From: Microbacterium gubbeenense DSM 15944
GTDB lineage: Bacteria; Actinomycetota; Actinomycetes; Actinomycetales; Microbacteriaceae
Reading direction: 5' to 3'
DNA length: 64,000 nucleotides
NCBI RefSeq assembly: GCF_000422745.1
Contig: NZ_AUGQ01000010.1
Coordinates: 24,684 to 88,683 of the forward strand
Positions 8,587 through 19,926 of the stretch are shown one piece after another. A program made the translations under genes and the position numbers. The notes under the pieces were generated by a model. It saw only the letters and a list, made by a program, of their open reading frames with translations, had not been told where the DNA came from and did no database searches. Position 1 is the first letter of the stretch, and the number at the start of each line of letters is the position of its first letter.

Positions 8587-9903
8587 GTGACCCGCTCCCT
8601 CAATCGCGACATCCTGTGGCTCGCCGTGCCCGCGTTCGGGTCGCTCGTCGTCGAGCCGTTGTTCATCGCGATCGATTCGGTGATGATCGGGCACCTCGGC
8701 GTCGCACAGCTCGCGGGTCTCGGGATCGCGTCGAGCGTGCTGCAGACGCTCGTGGGCCTCATGGTCTTCCTCGCCTATTCGACGACGCCGGCGGTCGCGC
8801 GCATGTTCGGGGCGGGCAACAACCGCGAGGCGGTCTCGCGCGGCATCGACGGCATGTGGCTCGCGCTCGGCATCGGCGGCGTGCTCGCGGTGGTGGGGTA
8901 CCTGCTCTCCCCCTGGGCAGTGTCGCTCTTCGGCGCGTCCGAGGCGGTCTCCGAACAGGCCGAGAGCTACCTCTCGCTCAGCATGTGGGGCCTGCCGGCC
9001 ATGCTCATCGTGTTCGCCGCGACCGGCCTGCTGCGCGGCATGCAGAACACCATGACGCCGCTGTGGATCGCCGGCTTCGGCTTCGCCGCGAACGCCCTGC
9101 TCAACTGGCTGTTCATCTACGGCCTCGGCTGGGGCATCGCGGGATCAGCCGCCGGCACCGTCGTCGCCCAGTGGGGCATGGTCGTCGCGTACATCGTCAT
9201 CGCCGCGCGGCTGGCGCGGAAGTACGGATCCGGTGCCGGCCCCGCGCGCGCGGGCGTGCGCGGGACGGCGAAGACCGGCGGATGGCTGTTCCTGCGCACC
9301 GCCGCCCTCCGGATCGGGCTGCTGATCACCGTGGCGACGGCGACCGCGCTCGGCACCGAGGAGCTCGCCGGCTGGCAGATCGTCTTCACGCTCGGCACGA
9401 TCGCCGCGTTCGCGCTCGACTCGCTCGCGATCGCCGCGCAGGCGCTGATCGGCAAGCACCTCGGATCCGGCGACGAGGAGTCTGTGCGGTTCGTGCTGTC
9501 GCGCACCGTCGCGTGGGGCGCCGCGGCCGGCGCCGTGCTCGGCGTCGTCATCGCCGGCGCGAGCCCGCTCCTCGGCGTCGCGTTCACGGGCGAGTGGCAC
9601 ATGTCGTGGCTGATCCTGCCGGCGCTCATCCTCATGGGGGTGCTGCAGCCGCTCGCCGGCATCGTCTACGTGCTCGACGGCGTACTGATGGGAGCGAACG
9701 ACTCGCGCTACCTCGCCCTCGCCGGCGCCATCGGCCTCGTGCCGTTCGTCATCTACCTGCTGATCGTGCTGATGGCACAACCGACCGGATCCTGGGGCCT
9801 GATGTTCGTCGCGTTCGGCTTCTACGGCGTGCTCATGGGCATGCGCTGGTGGACGCTCGCGCGACGCGTCAAGGGATCCGCCTGGCTCGAGAACGCGGCG
9901 TAG
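8587..9903 (+). CDS. MATE-family multidrug/cation antiporter (DinF-like)
   Basis: A 438-aa membrane transporter with about 12 helices. The opening LNRDILWLAVPAFGSLVVEPLF and AIDSVMIGHLG is the DinF/NorM type of MATE protein, which exports drugs or metabolites in exchange for Na+ or H+. Internal duplication (two six-helix halves, the second from about residue 235) is visible. The start is GTG 8587, six bases after the TAGGCT half of the shared palindrome. Substrate cannot be predicted. Sharing a promoter with the M13 peptidase suggests coexpression, but I see no direct functional link. Confidence 0.92.
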   Translation: MTRSLNRDILWLAVPAFGSLVVEPLFIAIDSVMIGHLGVAQLAGLGIASSVLQTLVGLMVFLAYSTTPAVARMFGAGNNREAVSRGIDGMWLALGIGGVLAVVGYLLSPWAVSLFGASEAVSEQAESYLSLSMWGLPAMLIVFAATGLLRGMQNTMTPLWIAGFGFAANALLNWLFIYGLGWGIAGSAAGTVVAQWGMVVAYIVIAARLARKYGSGAGPARAGVRGTAKTGGWLFLRTAALRIGLLITVATATALGTEELAGWQIVFTLGTIAAFALDSLAIAAQALIGKHLGSGDEESVRFVLSRTVAWGAAAGAVLGVVIAGASPLLGVAFTGEWHMSWLILPALILMGVLQPLAGIVYVLDGVLMGANDSRYLALAGAIGLVPFVIYLLIVLMAQPTGSWGLMFVAFGFYGVLMGMRWWTLARRVKGSAWLENAA

Positions 9904-9909
9904 CGCGCG

Positions 9910-11358
9910 TCACTCGGGCGCGTGCGCCTCGAGGAACTCGTAGAGCGCCGTCGTGTCAACGCCCGGGAACGACCCCGTCGGCAGGGTCGCGAGCAGCGTG
10001 CGCGGCGTCGCGACGTTCGGCCAGGATCCGCCGCGCCACCTGTTCTCGAGCTCGGCGGGGGCGCTTCGGCAGCAGGTCTCGTCGGCGTGCCGCGAGACCT
10101 CACGGTTCTGCGTCTCGCGCCCCACGAACCACTTCGTGTCGTCGAACCGCACGCCCATGCTCACGGAGTGCGCGCCCTGCCTCGACTGCTCCACGCGGGC
10201 CGTGCACCAGTAGGTGCCGTTTCCGGTGTCGGTGTACTGGAAGTACGGGTTGAACCGGTCGTCGACGTCGAAGATCGCCCGGCTCGTCCACCGCCGGCAG
10301 CACATCTGGCCCTCGATGGATCCGAGGCTGTCCGCGGGGAAGTTGACGTCGTCGTTCTCGTACGCCTTCGTGATCGTGCCGGACTCGTGCACCTTCAGGA
10401 AGTGCACGCGGATGCCGAGGTGCCGCGTCGCGAGGTTCGTGAACCGGTGCGCCGCCGTCTCGTACGACACCGCATACGCATCCCGCAGGTCCTCGATCGA
10501 GATCGCCCGGCGCTTCTTCGCGTCCGAGAGCGCCGCCACAGCATCGGCCTCGGGCACGAGCAGCGCCCCGGCGAGATAGTTCTGCTCCACGCGCTGCCGC
10601 AGGAAGTCGGCGTACGACGACGGCTCGGTGTGCCCGAGCGCGAGGCTCGCGAGCGACTGCAGGATCGGCCCGCGCGGATCCGTCGAGATCCGGTCGGGAA
10701 GGTACAGGCGCCCGTTGCGCAAGTCGACGACGCTGCGCGTCGACTGCGGCAGGTCGGGCGCGTAGTGCAGCGTCACGCCGAGGTGCCGCGCGATGTCGCC
10801 GGCCGCGCGCTGCGTCAGCGGACCGCCCGGATGATCGATGGCGTCGAGCAGCTCGCCCGCGACCCTCTCGAGGTCGGGGAAGTAGTTGTCCATCTCGCGC
10901 ATGAGGTCGCGCAGGTCGCGGTTCGCGCGGCGCGCCTGCTCGGGCGTCGCCTGCCGCTCGTCGCGCAGCCGGTCGATCTCCCCCGTCAGGCGCAGGATCG
11001 CGTGGAGCGCCTCGTCGGGCATGCCCTTCGGCACGCGGAACGGCTCGAGCCCCAGCTCGCGGAACCGCGGCGAGCGCATCTCGCGCTCGAGGGCGATCTC
11101 CAGCTCACTGCGCGGATCCAGTTCCTCGCGCACGAGGAGCTCGTCGGGCGTGACGTCGAGGTGCTTCGCGATCGCACGCAGCACCGGCAGCCGCGGCTCG
11201 CGATGACCGTTCTCGATCATCGACAGCTGGCTCGGCGCGCGCCCCACGGCGTCGGCGAGCTCGGCGAGCCGCATGCCGCGCTGCTGCCGCAGCGACCGGA
11301 TCCGTCGCCCGACCGCGATCGCGTCGGCGTCGTTCGTCTCATCGTCGAGTGCCACCAT
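9910..11358 (-). CDS. ramB: RamB/ScfR-like XRE-family regulator of acetate/glyoxylate metabolism
   Basis: A 482-aa regulator with an XRE helix-turn-helix at about 13-68 ([20 protein letters not shown], then [16 protein letters not shown]), a long helical middle, an IrrE-like segment, and the C-terminal domain with Cys residues found in short-chain acyl-CoA regulators ([14 protein letters not shown]). This is the layout of RamB of Corynebacterium and of Rv0465c, which control icl/aceA and aceB. ATG 11358 is chosen because homology starts there; an upstream frame extension (to 11397) is less likely. It is divergent from aceA across 143 bases, which strongly supports the assignment. CAGAAT lies seven bases before the start. 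Confidence 0.85.
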   Translation of the reverse strand: MVALDDETNDADAIAVGRRIRSLRQQRGMRLAELADAVGRAPSQLSMIENGHREPRLPVLRAIAKHLDVTPDELLVREELDPRSELEIALEREMRSPRFRELGLEPFRVPKGMPDEALHAILRLTGEIDRLRDERQATPEQARRANRDLRDLMREMDNYFPDLERVAGELLDAIDHPGGPLTQRAAGDIARHLGVTLHYAPDLPQSTRSVVDLRNGRLYLPDRISTDPRGPILQSLASLALGHTEPSSYADFLRQRVEQNYLAGALLVPEADAVAALSDAKKRRAISIEDLRDAYAVSYETAAHRFTNLATRHLGIRVHFLKVHESGTITKAYENDDVNFPADSLGSIEGQMCCRRWTSRAIFDVDDRFNPYFQYTDTGNGTYWCTARVEQSRQGAHSVSMGVRFDDTKWFVGRETQNREVSRHADETCCRSAPAELENRWRGGSWPNVATPRTLLATLPTGSFPGVDTTALYEFLEAHAPE

Positions 11359-11398
11359 GTCCCGGATTCTGGCACAGATATCTCCCGAACGGAACAAC

Positions 11399-11423
11399 TG
11401 GATTATTTCTCCTCAACAATCCA
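11399..11423. promoter_or_regulatory. Inverted repeat in the ramB-aceA divergent region
   Basis: TGGATT (11399-11404) and AATCCA (11418-11423) form a perfect 6-bp dyad around a 13-base AT-richer spacer. A second, shorter dyad, GTGA-N5-TCAC, lies further downstream at about 11433-11445. Either could bind the RamB-like protein, but neither matches the corynebacterial RamB motif well. This is a positional inference only. Confidence 0.35.
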
Positions 11424-11501
11424 TGTTTTGGCGTGAGAACTTCACGCAGGGTGGACCTATCAGCACACGCGGCCCCGCCGCCCGTTCACAGGAGATCGAC
11501 G

Positions 11502-12800
<1,299 letters not shown>

Positions 12801-12827
12801 CTCCCACGATTTCCCAAGGAGCATGAC

Positions 12828-14480
<1,653 letters not shown>

Positions 14481-14488
14481 CGGGTCCT

Positions 14489-14533
14489 CGAATGGTGCCG
14501 CCGCCGGGTCAAGCCCAGCGGCGGCACCATTCG
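14489..14533. terminator. Bidirectional terminator hairpin, 16-bp perfect stem
   Basis: Left arm 14489-14504 (CGAATGGTGCCGCCGC) and right arm 14518-14533 are perfect complements around a 13-base loop. It sits nine bases after the aceB stop. It reaches into the last codons of the convergent SpoU methylase gene (stop at 14509-14511), so the right arm also encodes that protein's C-terminus. No T-run follows, as is common in high-GC actinobacteria. Confidence 0.8.
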
Positions 14534-15114
14534 TACATGACGACGGCGCCGGCGGCCGAGGCGTTCATCGAGCGCGTGGATCCGTATTGCGTGATCTCGA
14601 TCTGCGAGCTCGCCGCGGCGAGCGCCTCCTCGGTGAGGCCAGGGCCCTCCTGGCCGAACAGGAATGCGCAGGTCTCCGGGAGATCCGCCTTGTCGACGGG
14701 AACCGCATCGCCGACGTTGTCGACCGCGATGATCGGGATGCCGCGCTCGTCCATCCACGCCCGGAACGTGTCGACGTCCGGGTGGTGGATCACGTGCTGG
14801 TAGCGATCGGTGACCATGGCCCCGCGCCGGTTCCAGCGGCGGCGCCCGACGATGTGCACCGTGTTCGCGAGGAACGCGTTGGCGCTTCGCACGATGGATC
14901 CGATGTTCATATCGTGCTGCCAGTTCTCGATCGCGACGTGGAACGCGTGGCGGCGGGAGTCGAGGTCGGCGACGATGGCCTCCATCGTCCAATACCGGTA
15001 CTCGTCGACGACGTTGCGGGTATCGCCGGACGCCAGCAGCTCGGGGTCGAAGCGGTCGCCGTCGGGAAGCTCGCCCTGCCAGGGCCCCACGCCGTGGGTC
15101 GGTTCATCGGTCAC
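14509..15114 (-). CDS. SpoU/TrmH-family RNA 2'-O-methyltransferase
   Basis: A SPOUT-fold methyltransferase that modifies a ribose 2'-OH in tRNA or rRNA using SAM. The three family motifs are present: NIGSIVRSANAF with the catalytic Arg, FGQEGPGLT, and GSTRSMNASAAGAVVMYEW at the C-terminus forming the knotted SAM site. About 201 aa. I chose GTG 15114: the hexamer GACGAT lies six bases upstream and family homology begins soon after. A longer form from GTG 15177 would add 21 residues that look non-conserved and would overlap the mntH control region. Its 3' end lies within the aceB terminator stem. Target nucleotide unknown. Confidence 0.88.
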   Translation of the reverse strand: MTDEPTHGVGPWQGELPDGDRFDPELLASGDTRNVVDEYRYWTMEAIVADLDSRRHAFHVAIENWQHDMNIGSIVRSANAFLANTVHIVGRRRWNRRGAMVTDRYQHVIHHPDVDTFRAWMDERGIPIIAVDNVGDAVPVDKADLPETCAFLFGQEGPGLTEEALAAASSQIEITQYGSTRSMNASAAGAVVMYEWCRRWA

Positions 15115-15146
15115 CTCCCTATCGTCCCACCCGATGCTCGGAACGA

Positions 15147-15168
15147 ATCTTTCGGTGCGCCTAAAAAT
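15147..15168. promoter_or_regulatory. Imperfect dyad upstream of mntH, candidate MntR operator
   Basis: ATCTTTCGG (15147-15155), a four-base centre TGCG, and CCTAAAAAT (15160-15168) match as an inverted repeat at 7 of 9 positions. DtxR/MntR-family operators are AT-rich dyads of this size. It lies 17 bases before the mntH start, where binding would block RNA polymerase. An MntR-type gene is 3 kb away in the same window. The assignment is inference. Confidence 0.5.
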
Positions 15169-15184
15169 CTGACACACTGGCCGG

Positions 15185-16426
15185 ATGACGACCGTCTCGC
15201 CGCCCCGACGCCGCGCCGCGTGGCTGCTCGGGCCCGCCCTCGTGGCGGGCGTCGCCTACCTCGACCCGGGCAACGTGGCGACGAACATGTCGGCCGGAGC
15301 GCAGTTCGGCTACCTCCTGGTGTGGGTCGTCGTGCTCGGCAACGCGATGGCCTGGCTGATCCAGTACCTCTCGGCGAAGCTCGGCGTCGTCACGGGGCAG
15401 AGCCTCGCCGAGACGCTCAGCCAGCGCATCCGATCCCCCTGGGGCCGGCGCCTGTTCTGGCTGCAGGCCGAGCTGGTGGCGATGGCGACCGATGTCGCCG
15501 AGGTCATCGGCGGCGCCGTCGCGCTGTGGCTGCTGTTCGACGTGCCGCTCGTTGCGGGCGGCGTCATCACGGGCGCCGTATCGATGGGGCTGCTGTGGAT
15601 CCAGACCCGCGGCGGCGTGCGCCCGTTCGAGTTCGTGATCATCGCGCTCATGGCGATCATCACGATCGGCTTCACGGCGGGCGTGATCGTCGGGCCGCCC
15701 GACGTGGAGTCCGCCGTGGCCGGCCTCGTGCCGCGCTTCGAGGGGTCCGGATCCGTTCTGCTCGCCGCGTCGATCCTCGGCGCGACGGTCATGCCGCACG
15801 CCATCTACGCGCACTCCGCGCTCGTGCGCGACCGCTTCGCCCCCGACGTCGAGCCCGACGCGGCGGGCCCCGGACGGATCCCTCGCCTGCTGCGCGCGAC
15901 GCGGTGGGACGTGACGATCGCGCTCGTCGTGGCGGGTGCCGTGAACCTCGCGATCCTGCTGCTCGGGGCCGCGAACCTGCCCGGCGTCCCCGGAACCGAC
16001 AGCCTCGAGGGCGCGCACGCAGCGCTGGAGGCGTCGCTCGGCGGCATCATCGCGACCGTGTTCGCCGTCGGCCTGCTCGCGTCGGGGCTCGCCTCGACCT
16101 CGGTCGGCGCGTACGCCGGATCCGAGATCATGCGCGGGCTGCTGCGCGTGCAGATCCCGATGATCGTGCGCCGGGTCGTGACGATCATCCCGGCGCTCGC
16201 GGTGCTCGCGATCGGTGTCGACCCCACCCAGGCGCTGATCCTCAGTCAGGTCGTGCTGTCGTTCGGCATCCCGTTCGCGCTCGTGCCGCTCGTCGCGCTG
16301 ACGGCGCAGAAGCGCACCCTCGGATCCCACCGCAATCGGTGGTGGACGACCGCCGTCGGCGTCGCGTCGAGCGCGTTCCTCATCGCCCTCAACGCGGTGC
16401 TGCTGTGGCTGACGTTCGCGGGCTGA
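15185..16426 (+). CDS. mntH: Nramp-family Mn2+/H+ symporter
   Basis: Proton-coupled manganese (or iron) importer of the Nramp family, 413 aa with about 11 membrane helices. The metal-binding motif DPGN of helix 1 is seen in YLDPGNVATNMSAGAQFGY, and the helix-6 motif MPHAIYAHSALV holds the conserved Met and His. ATG 15185 lies 17 bases after a candidate MntR dyad. A weak CACACT hexamer six bases before the start hints at a leaderless transcript. Its last 38 bases overlap the convergent sigma-factor gene. Repression by MntR (18233-18868) in high manganese is the expected control. Confidence 0.95.
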   Translation: MTTVSPPRRRAAWLLGPALVAGVAYLDPGNVATNMSAGAQFGYLLVWVVVLGNAMAWLIQYLSAKLGVVTGQSLAETLSQRIRSPWGRRLFWLQAELVAMATDVAEVIGGAVALWLLFDVPLVAGGVITGAVSMGLLWIQTRGGVRPFEFVIIALMAIITIGFTAGVIVGPPDVESAVAGLVPRFEGSGSVLLAASILGATVMPHAIYAHSALVRDRFAPDVEPDAAGPGRIPRLLRATRWDVTIALVVAGAVNLAILLLGAANLPGVPGTDSLEGAHAALEASLGGIIATVFAVGLLASGLASTSVGAYAGSEIMRGLLRVQIPMIVRRVVTIIPALAVLAIGVDPTQALILSQVVLSFGIPFALVPLVALTAQKRTLGSHRNRWWTTAVGVASSAFLIALNAVLLWLTFAG

Positions 16427-17696
16427 GCGCCGCGATCTTCGCGAGCAGCACGCCGCGCTCGCGCTCGTTCGCCGTTAGTCGCGCCGCATCCGTCAGGCAC
16501 TCGCGCGCCTCGTCCACGCGGCCGAGGCGCGCGAGCAGGTCGCCGCGCACGGAGGGCAGCAGGTGGGAGCCGTACAGGGCGCCCGAACGATCGATCTCGT
16601 CAACAATGCGCAGGGCGCTCGCCGGTCCGGCCGCCATGGCCACCGCGGCGGCCCGGTTCAGCTCGACCGCGGGCGACGGGGCGATGCGCCCGAGGGCCTC
16701 GTGCAGCACGACGATGCGCTCCCAGTCGGTGTCATCGAACGTCGCGGCGACCGCGTGGCACTCGGCGATCGCCGCCTGCAGTCCGTAGGCCCCGCGTCCG
16801 CGGCCGACGGCGTCTGCCCGCTGGAGCGCCGCACGCCCCCGGGAGATGAGGGACGCGTCCCACCGCGTGCGGTCCTGCGCGTCGAGCAGCACCGGGTCTC
16901 GGTTCGCGTCGGTGCGAGCGGGGAAACGTGCGGCGGTCAGCTCCATGAGGGCGACCAGCGCGTGCGCCTCGGACTCGGCCGGGATCAGCCCGGCGAGCAC
17001 GCGCGCGAGTCGCATCGCCTCACGGGCGAGATCTTCGCGCATCCACTCACCGCCGGAACTGGCGACGTGTCCTTCGTTGAAGATGAGGTAGAGCACGCTC
17101 AACACGCCGTCGAGGCGGCCAGCGTACTCCTCGCGCGGCGGCACCTCGAAGGGCGCGTTCACGGCCGCAAGCGTCTTCTTCGCCCGCACGATGCGCTGCT
17201 GGATCGTCGGGGTCGGCACGAAGAAGGCTCGCGCGATCTCGTCTGTCGCGAGCCCGCCGACGACGCGCAGCGTGAGCGCGACGCGGGCGTCGCGCGAGAG
17301 GGACGGGTGGCAGGCGATGAAGACGAGCCGCAGCACGTCGTCCTCGATCGCGTCGGGGTCGTACGCGTTCTCCTCCGCCTGCTCGTTGAGCCTGCGCGCG
17401 ATCGCCGCGCACCTCTTGTCGAGCGCGGCCGCGCGACGCCAGCCGTCGACGGCGCGGCGCTTGCCGACGGTGACGAGCCACGCACCCGGGTTCGACGGCG
17501 TGCCGTCGACGGGCCACTGCTCAAGCGCAGCCGAAAGCGCTTCCTGCGCGAGATCCTCGGCGAGATCGAAGTCGCCGGTGTACCGGATCAGCGTCGCAAC
17601 GATGCGCGCGGCCTCGATGCGCCACACCGCCTCGACGCGGCGGCGGGCTGACGCCGCCTCCCGCTCGGGCGCGGTGCCAACCCCGTCGCCGTTCAT
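16389..17696 (-). CDS. ECF42-type RNA polymerase sigma factor with C-terminal TPR-like extension
   Basis: A 435-aa protein, more than twice the length of ordinary ECF sigma factors. Region 2 (residues about 25-90) contains IRYTGDFDLAEDLAQEALSA and region 4 (about 130-185) contains LTLRVVGGLATDEIARAFFV and TIQQRIVRAKKTL. The C-terminal half (about 190-435) is helical and TPR-like, as in the ECF42 group, where it replaces an anti-sigma factor in controlling activity. The gene 13 bases upstream encodes the DGPF/YciI-type protein that defines this group. A matching promoter precedes the pair, so autoregulation is likely. The 3' end overlaps mntH on the other strand by 38 bases. Confidence 0.88.
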   Translation of the reverse strand: MNGDGVGTAPEREAASARRRVEAVWRIEAARIVATLIRYTGDFDLAEDLAQEALSAALEQWPVDGTPSNPGAWLVTVGKRRAVDGWRRAAALDKRCAAIARRLNEQAEENAYDPDAIEDDVLRLVFIACHPSLSRDARVALTLRVVGGLATDEIARAFFVPTPTIQQRIVRAKKTLAAVNAPFEVPPREEYAGRLDGVLSVLYLIFNEGHVASSGGEWMREDLAREAMRLARVLAGLIPAESEAHALVALMELTAARFPARTDANRDPVLLDAQDRTRWDASLISRGRAALQRADAVGRGRGAYGLQAAIAECHAVAATFDDTDWERIVVLHEALGRIAPSPAVELNRAAAVAMAAGPASALRIVDEIDRSGALYGSHLLPSVRGDLLARLGRVDEARECLTDAARLTANERERGVLLAKIAALSPRTSATAAPR

Positions 17697-17709
17697 CCGC
17701 GGATCCGGA

Positions 17710-18129
17710 TCACTCGGTGCCGAGCTGCTGGCGCCACTCGGCTTCCTTCTGGATCCACTCGTTGTCGGTCGGGAAATCTTCGTTGCCGTGGATTCGGCGG
17801 ATCTCCATTTTGCTTCCAGCGCCGAGAGGTGCGCGCTTCGCCCACTCGGTCGCCTCCTCGATCGTCGGGACCTCGAGGGTCCAAAACCCGTTGAAGAGCT
17901 CCTTCGTCTCGCCGTACGGTCCGTCAGTCGCGATGGGCGGTGTCGCAGAGTAGTCGACGACGACGCCCTCCGCGGGGTCGGTGAGCCCGTCAGCGTTGAC
18001 GAGCACGCCGGCCTTGATCATCGACTCGTTGTACTTCCCCATCGCCTCGAGCATCTCCTCGAACGGAACGTCCCTCGACACGATGGCCGTTTCGTCGTTG
18101 TCGCGCATGATGAGCATGAACTTGGACAT
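17710..18129 (-). CDS. DGPF/YciI-family protein, partner of the ECF42 sigma factor
   Basis: A 139-aa ferredoxin-like protein of the YCII superfamily. The subgroup motif is seen as TDGPYGETKELFNGFW near residues 68-83. It starts MSKFMLIMRDND, with a GAGAGGAAG ribosome site before ATG 18129. Proteins of this kind are routinely encoded beside ECF42 sigma factors; their biochemistry is unresolved, although YciI relatives act as small-molecule enzymes. It is the first gene of the two-gene operon with the sigma factor (13-base gap) and is probably the sigma factor's main target. Confidence 0.85.
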   Translation of the reverse strand: MSKFMLIMRDNDETAIVSRDVPFEEMLEAMGKYNESMIKAGVLVNADGLTDPAEGVVVDYSATPPIATDGPYGETKELFNGFWTLEVPTIEEATEWAKRAPLGAGSKMEIRRIHGNEDFPTDNEWIQKEAEWRQQLGTE

Positions 18130-18175
18130 GATCTTCCTCTCGCTGGTGGGCCCGTTCTGACCCTCTCACTGACGC

Positions 18176-18202
18176 ATCGAACGCGGAAGACGGAAATCGA
18201 CA
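18176..18202 (-). promoter_or_regulatory. Candidate ECF42 sigma-dependent promoter
   Basis: On the minus strand TGTCGA (18202-18197), a 17-base spacer, then CGAT (18179-18176). From memory, the published ECF42 promoter motif is TGTCGA at -35 and CG(A/T)C at -10. The -35 match is exact and the -10 is 3 of 4. The predicted transcript would begin near 18168, about 39 bases before the DGPF gene, so the sigma factor would drive its own operon. Confidence 0.55.
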
Positions 18203-18232
18203 CGGCGGCGGATTAATTTCCGGACCAACGAA

Positions 18233-18868
18233 TCAGGCCGTGAGCCAGACGGCGTCGGCCGCGCCCTCCGGAAGGTCGACCGGCGATCCCTCGACCTCGA
18301 GACCGTGCTTCAGCACGGCGATCGACGTTCCCACATCGATGCCGCACGCCGTGATCGCGCGCAGCAGCATCGGATCCGCGTCGCTCACGCGCAGCACGCG
18401 CCCCTCGTGCCCCGTATCCGCATCGCCGAGCAACACGAACGCGGGGCGGTGGATCGTGCCGTCGGGGCGCGGAATCGCGTCGCCGTGCGGGTCGACATCG
18501 GGGTGTCCGAGACGGTCGTCGATCTTGTCGAGCATGCGATCGCTGACGGCGTGCTCGAGCACCTCGGCCTCGTCGTGGACCTCGTCCCAGGTGTAACCGA
18601 ACTCCCTGACCAGCCAGGTCTCGATGAGGCGATGCCGGCGCGTCATGGTGACGGCCCGGGCGAGGCCCGCCTCGGTGAGGCGCACGGCGCGATACGGCTC
18701 GTGGATCGTGAGACCGGCGGCGGCGAGCTTCTTCACCATCTCGGTCACGCTCGAGGGCGCGACGCCCAGCTTCGCGGCGAGAACCGACGGCGTGATCGGC
18801 CGATCCTGCCACTCGGTGTGGTGGAAGATCGTCTTCAGATAATCGTCGGCTGCAGGGCTGGTGGACAC
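18233..18868 (-). CDS. mntR: DtxR-family manganese-responsive regulator
   Basis: A 211-aa metalloregulator: winged helix (about 10-65, PITPSVLAAKLGVAPSSVTEMV), dimerisation and metal-binding domain (about 70-130), C-terminal FeoA-like domain. By remembered alignment with B. subtilis MntR, the metal ligands Asp (DDYLKT), His (RRHRLIE), and Glu-x-x-Glu-His (EVLEHAVS) are kept, while the second N-terminal Glu is replaced by Lys12. IdeR/DtxR would show Met and Cys instead, so Mn rather than Fe is favoured. The start is GTG 18868, with TAATCT six bases upstream, a leaderless layout. Likely target: mntH. Confidence 0.85.
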   Translation of the reverse strand: MSTSPAADDYLKTIFHHTEWQDRPITPSVLAAKLGVAPSSVTEMVKKLAAAGLTIHEPYRAVRLTEAGLARAVTMTRRHRLIETWLVREFGYTWDEVHDEAEVLEHAVSDRMLDKIDDRLGHPDVDPHGDAIPRPDGTIHRPAFVLLGDADTGHEGRVLRVSDADPMLLRAITACGIDVGTSIAVLKHGLEVEGSPVDLPEGAADAVWLTA

Positions 18869-18877
18869 GAGACCAGA

Positions 18878-19864
18878 TTACCGAGCGGCCCGGGCGGCCT
18901 TCTGCAGCGGCCACGTCATGCCCGACAGCGCCTCGCACTTCTCCCAGAGCAGGCGGCGCACCTCCGGATCGGCCGAGGTCACCGACGGGCGCTGCCTGAC
19001 GGCCTCGCCGCGCAGCAGGTAGCGCGGGCCCCAGTACTCGCCGCCCGAGATGCCCGGATCCACGAGTGCGCGCACGATCGCCTCGGCGCCGTGCTCCTTG
19101 CTCTGCGAGAAGGGCGCCTGGGCGCCGTCCTTCAGCCGCTTGAACAGGCCGGGCTGGTTGACGCCCTGCACCCGCGGCGTACGGCCGCCGATCGAGTATC
19201 CGGGGTGCGCAACGATGCTCTTGACCGGAACCGAGGCGTCGCGCAGGCGCGCGTCGGCCTCGAAACCGAGCGCCTGCACGGCGACCTTTGACTGCACGTA
19301 CGCCTTCCAGGCCGAGTACTTCGCCTCGAGCTGCACGTCGACGGGGTTGTGCGCGCCCATGCGCGTCGAGACGCTGCCGATCCACACCATGCGCGGCGTC
19401 CAGCGATTCGTCGCCGACTTCGCGAGCGGCACGAGCAGCTCGGATCCGAGCACGAAATGGCCGAGCGCGTTCGTCGAGAACACGAGCTCGCGCCCGTCGC
19501 GCGTCAGTCGGCGCTCGTGCGGCGGGTGCACGATCCCGGCGTTGAAGATCACGCCGTCGAGGCGCGTGCGGTCGAACATGCCGCCGCGGATGCTCGCGGC
19601 GGCCGCCCGCACGGATCCGGGGTTCGCGACGTCGAGCAGCAGCGTCTCGACGGATGCCCCGGGCACGCGCGCCTCGAGGGCGTCGTGGGCGGCGGCGAGG
19701 CGGTTCGGGTGGCGCCCGCTCATGATCACGTGCGCGCCGGCCCGCGCGAGGTGCTCAGAGGCGAAATATCCGAGGCCGGCGTTGGCGCCCGTGACGAGGT
19801 AGGTGCGGCCGTCCTGCGGCGGCATGCTGAAGGAATCGCGCTCCTTCATCGGGTTCTTCGCCAC
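18878..19864 (-). CDS. Short-chain dehydrogenase/reductase (protochlorophyllide-reductase-like)
   Basis: NAD(P)-dependent oxidoreductase, 328 aa. The Rossmann motif TGANAGLG is at about 24-31, NAG in FNAGIV follows, and the catalytic Tyr and Lys are in AYVQSK, with Ser in WIGSVS. The length and C-terminal region resemble the light-independent relatives of protochlorophyllide reductase and WWOX-like SDRs found widely in actinobacteria; the substrate is unknown. The start is GTG 19864 with TAGGCT seven bases upstream. It ends 10 bases before the mntR start on the same strand, so some mntR transcription may come from here. Confidence 0.85.
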   Translation of the reverse strand: MAKNPMKERDSFSMPPQDGRTYLVTGANAGLGYFASEHLARAGAHVIMSGRHPNRLAAAHDALEARVPGASVETLLLDVANPGSVRAAAASIRGGMFDRTRLDGVIFNAGIVHPPHERRLTRDGRELVFSTNALGHFVLGSELLVPLAKSATNRWTPRMVWIGSVSTRMGAHNPVDVQLEAKYSAWKAYVQSKVAVQALGFEADARLRDASVPVKSIVAHPGYSIGGRTPRVQGVNQPGLFKRLKDGAQAPFSQSKEHGAEAIVRALVDPGISGGEYWGPRYLLRGEAVRQRPSVTSADPEVRRLLWEKCEALSGMTWPLQKAARAAR

Positions 19865-19926
19865 GATGCCGAGCCTATGTCGGGTTCTGATCCCACACCG
19901 GTCGGCGCGCGGGTAACGTGGGCGGC

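Noticed and set aside
11433..11445. GTGA-N5-TCAC as a cAMP-receptor-type site before aceA
   Set aside because: CRP/GlxR sites are TGTGA-N6-TCACA; spacing and flanks do not fit.
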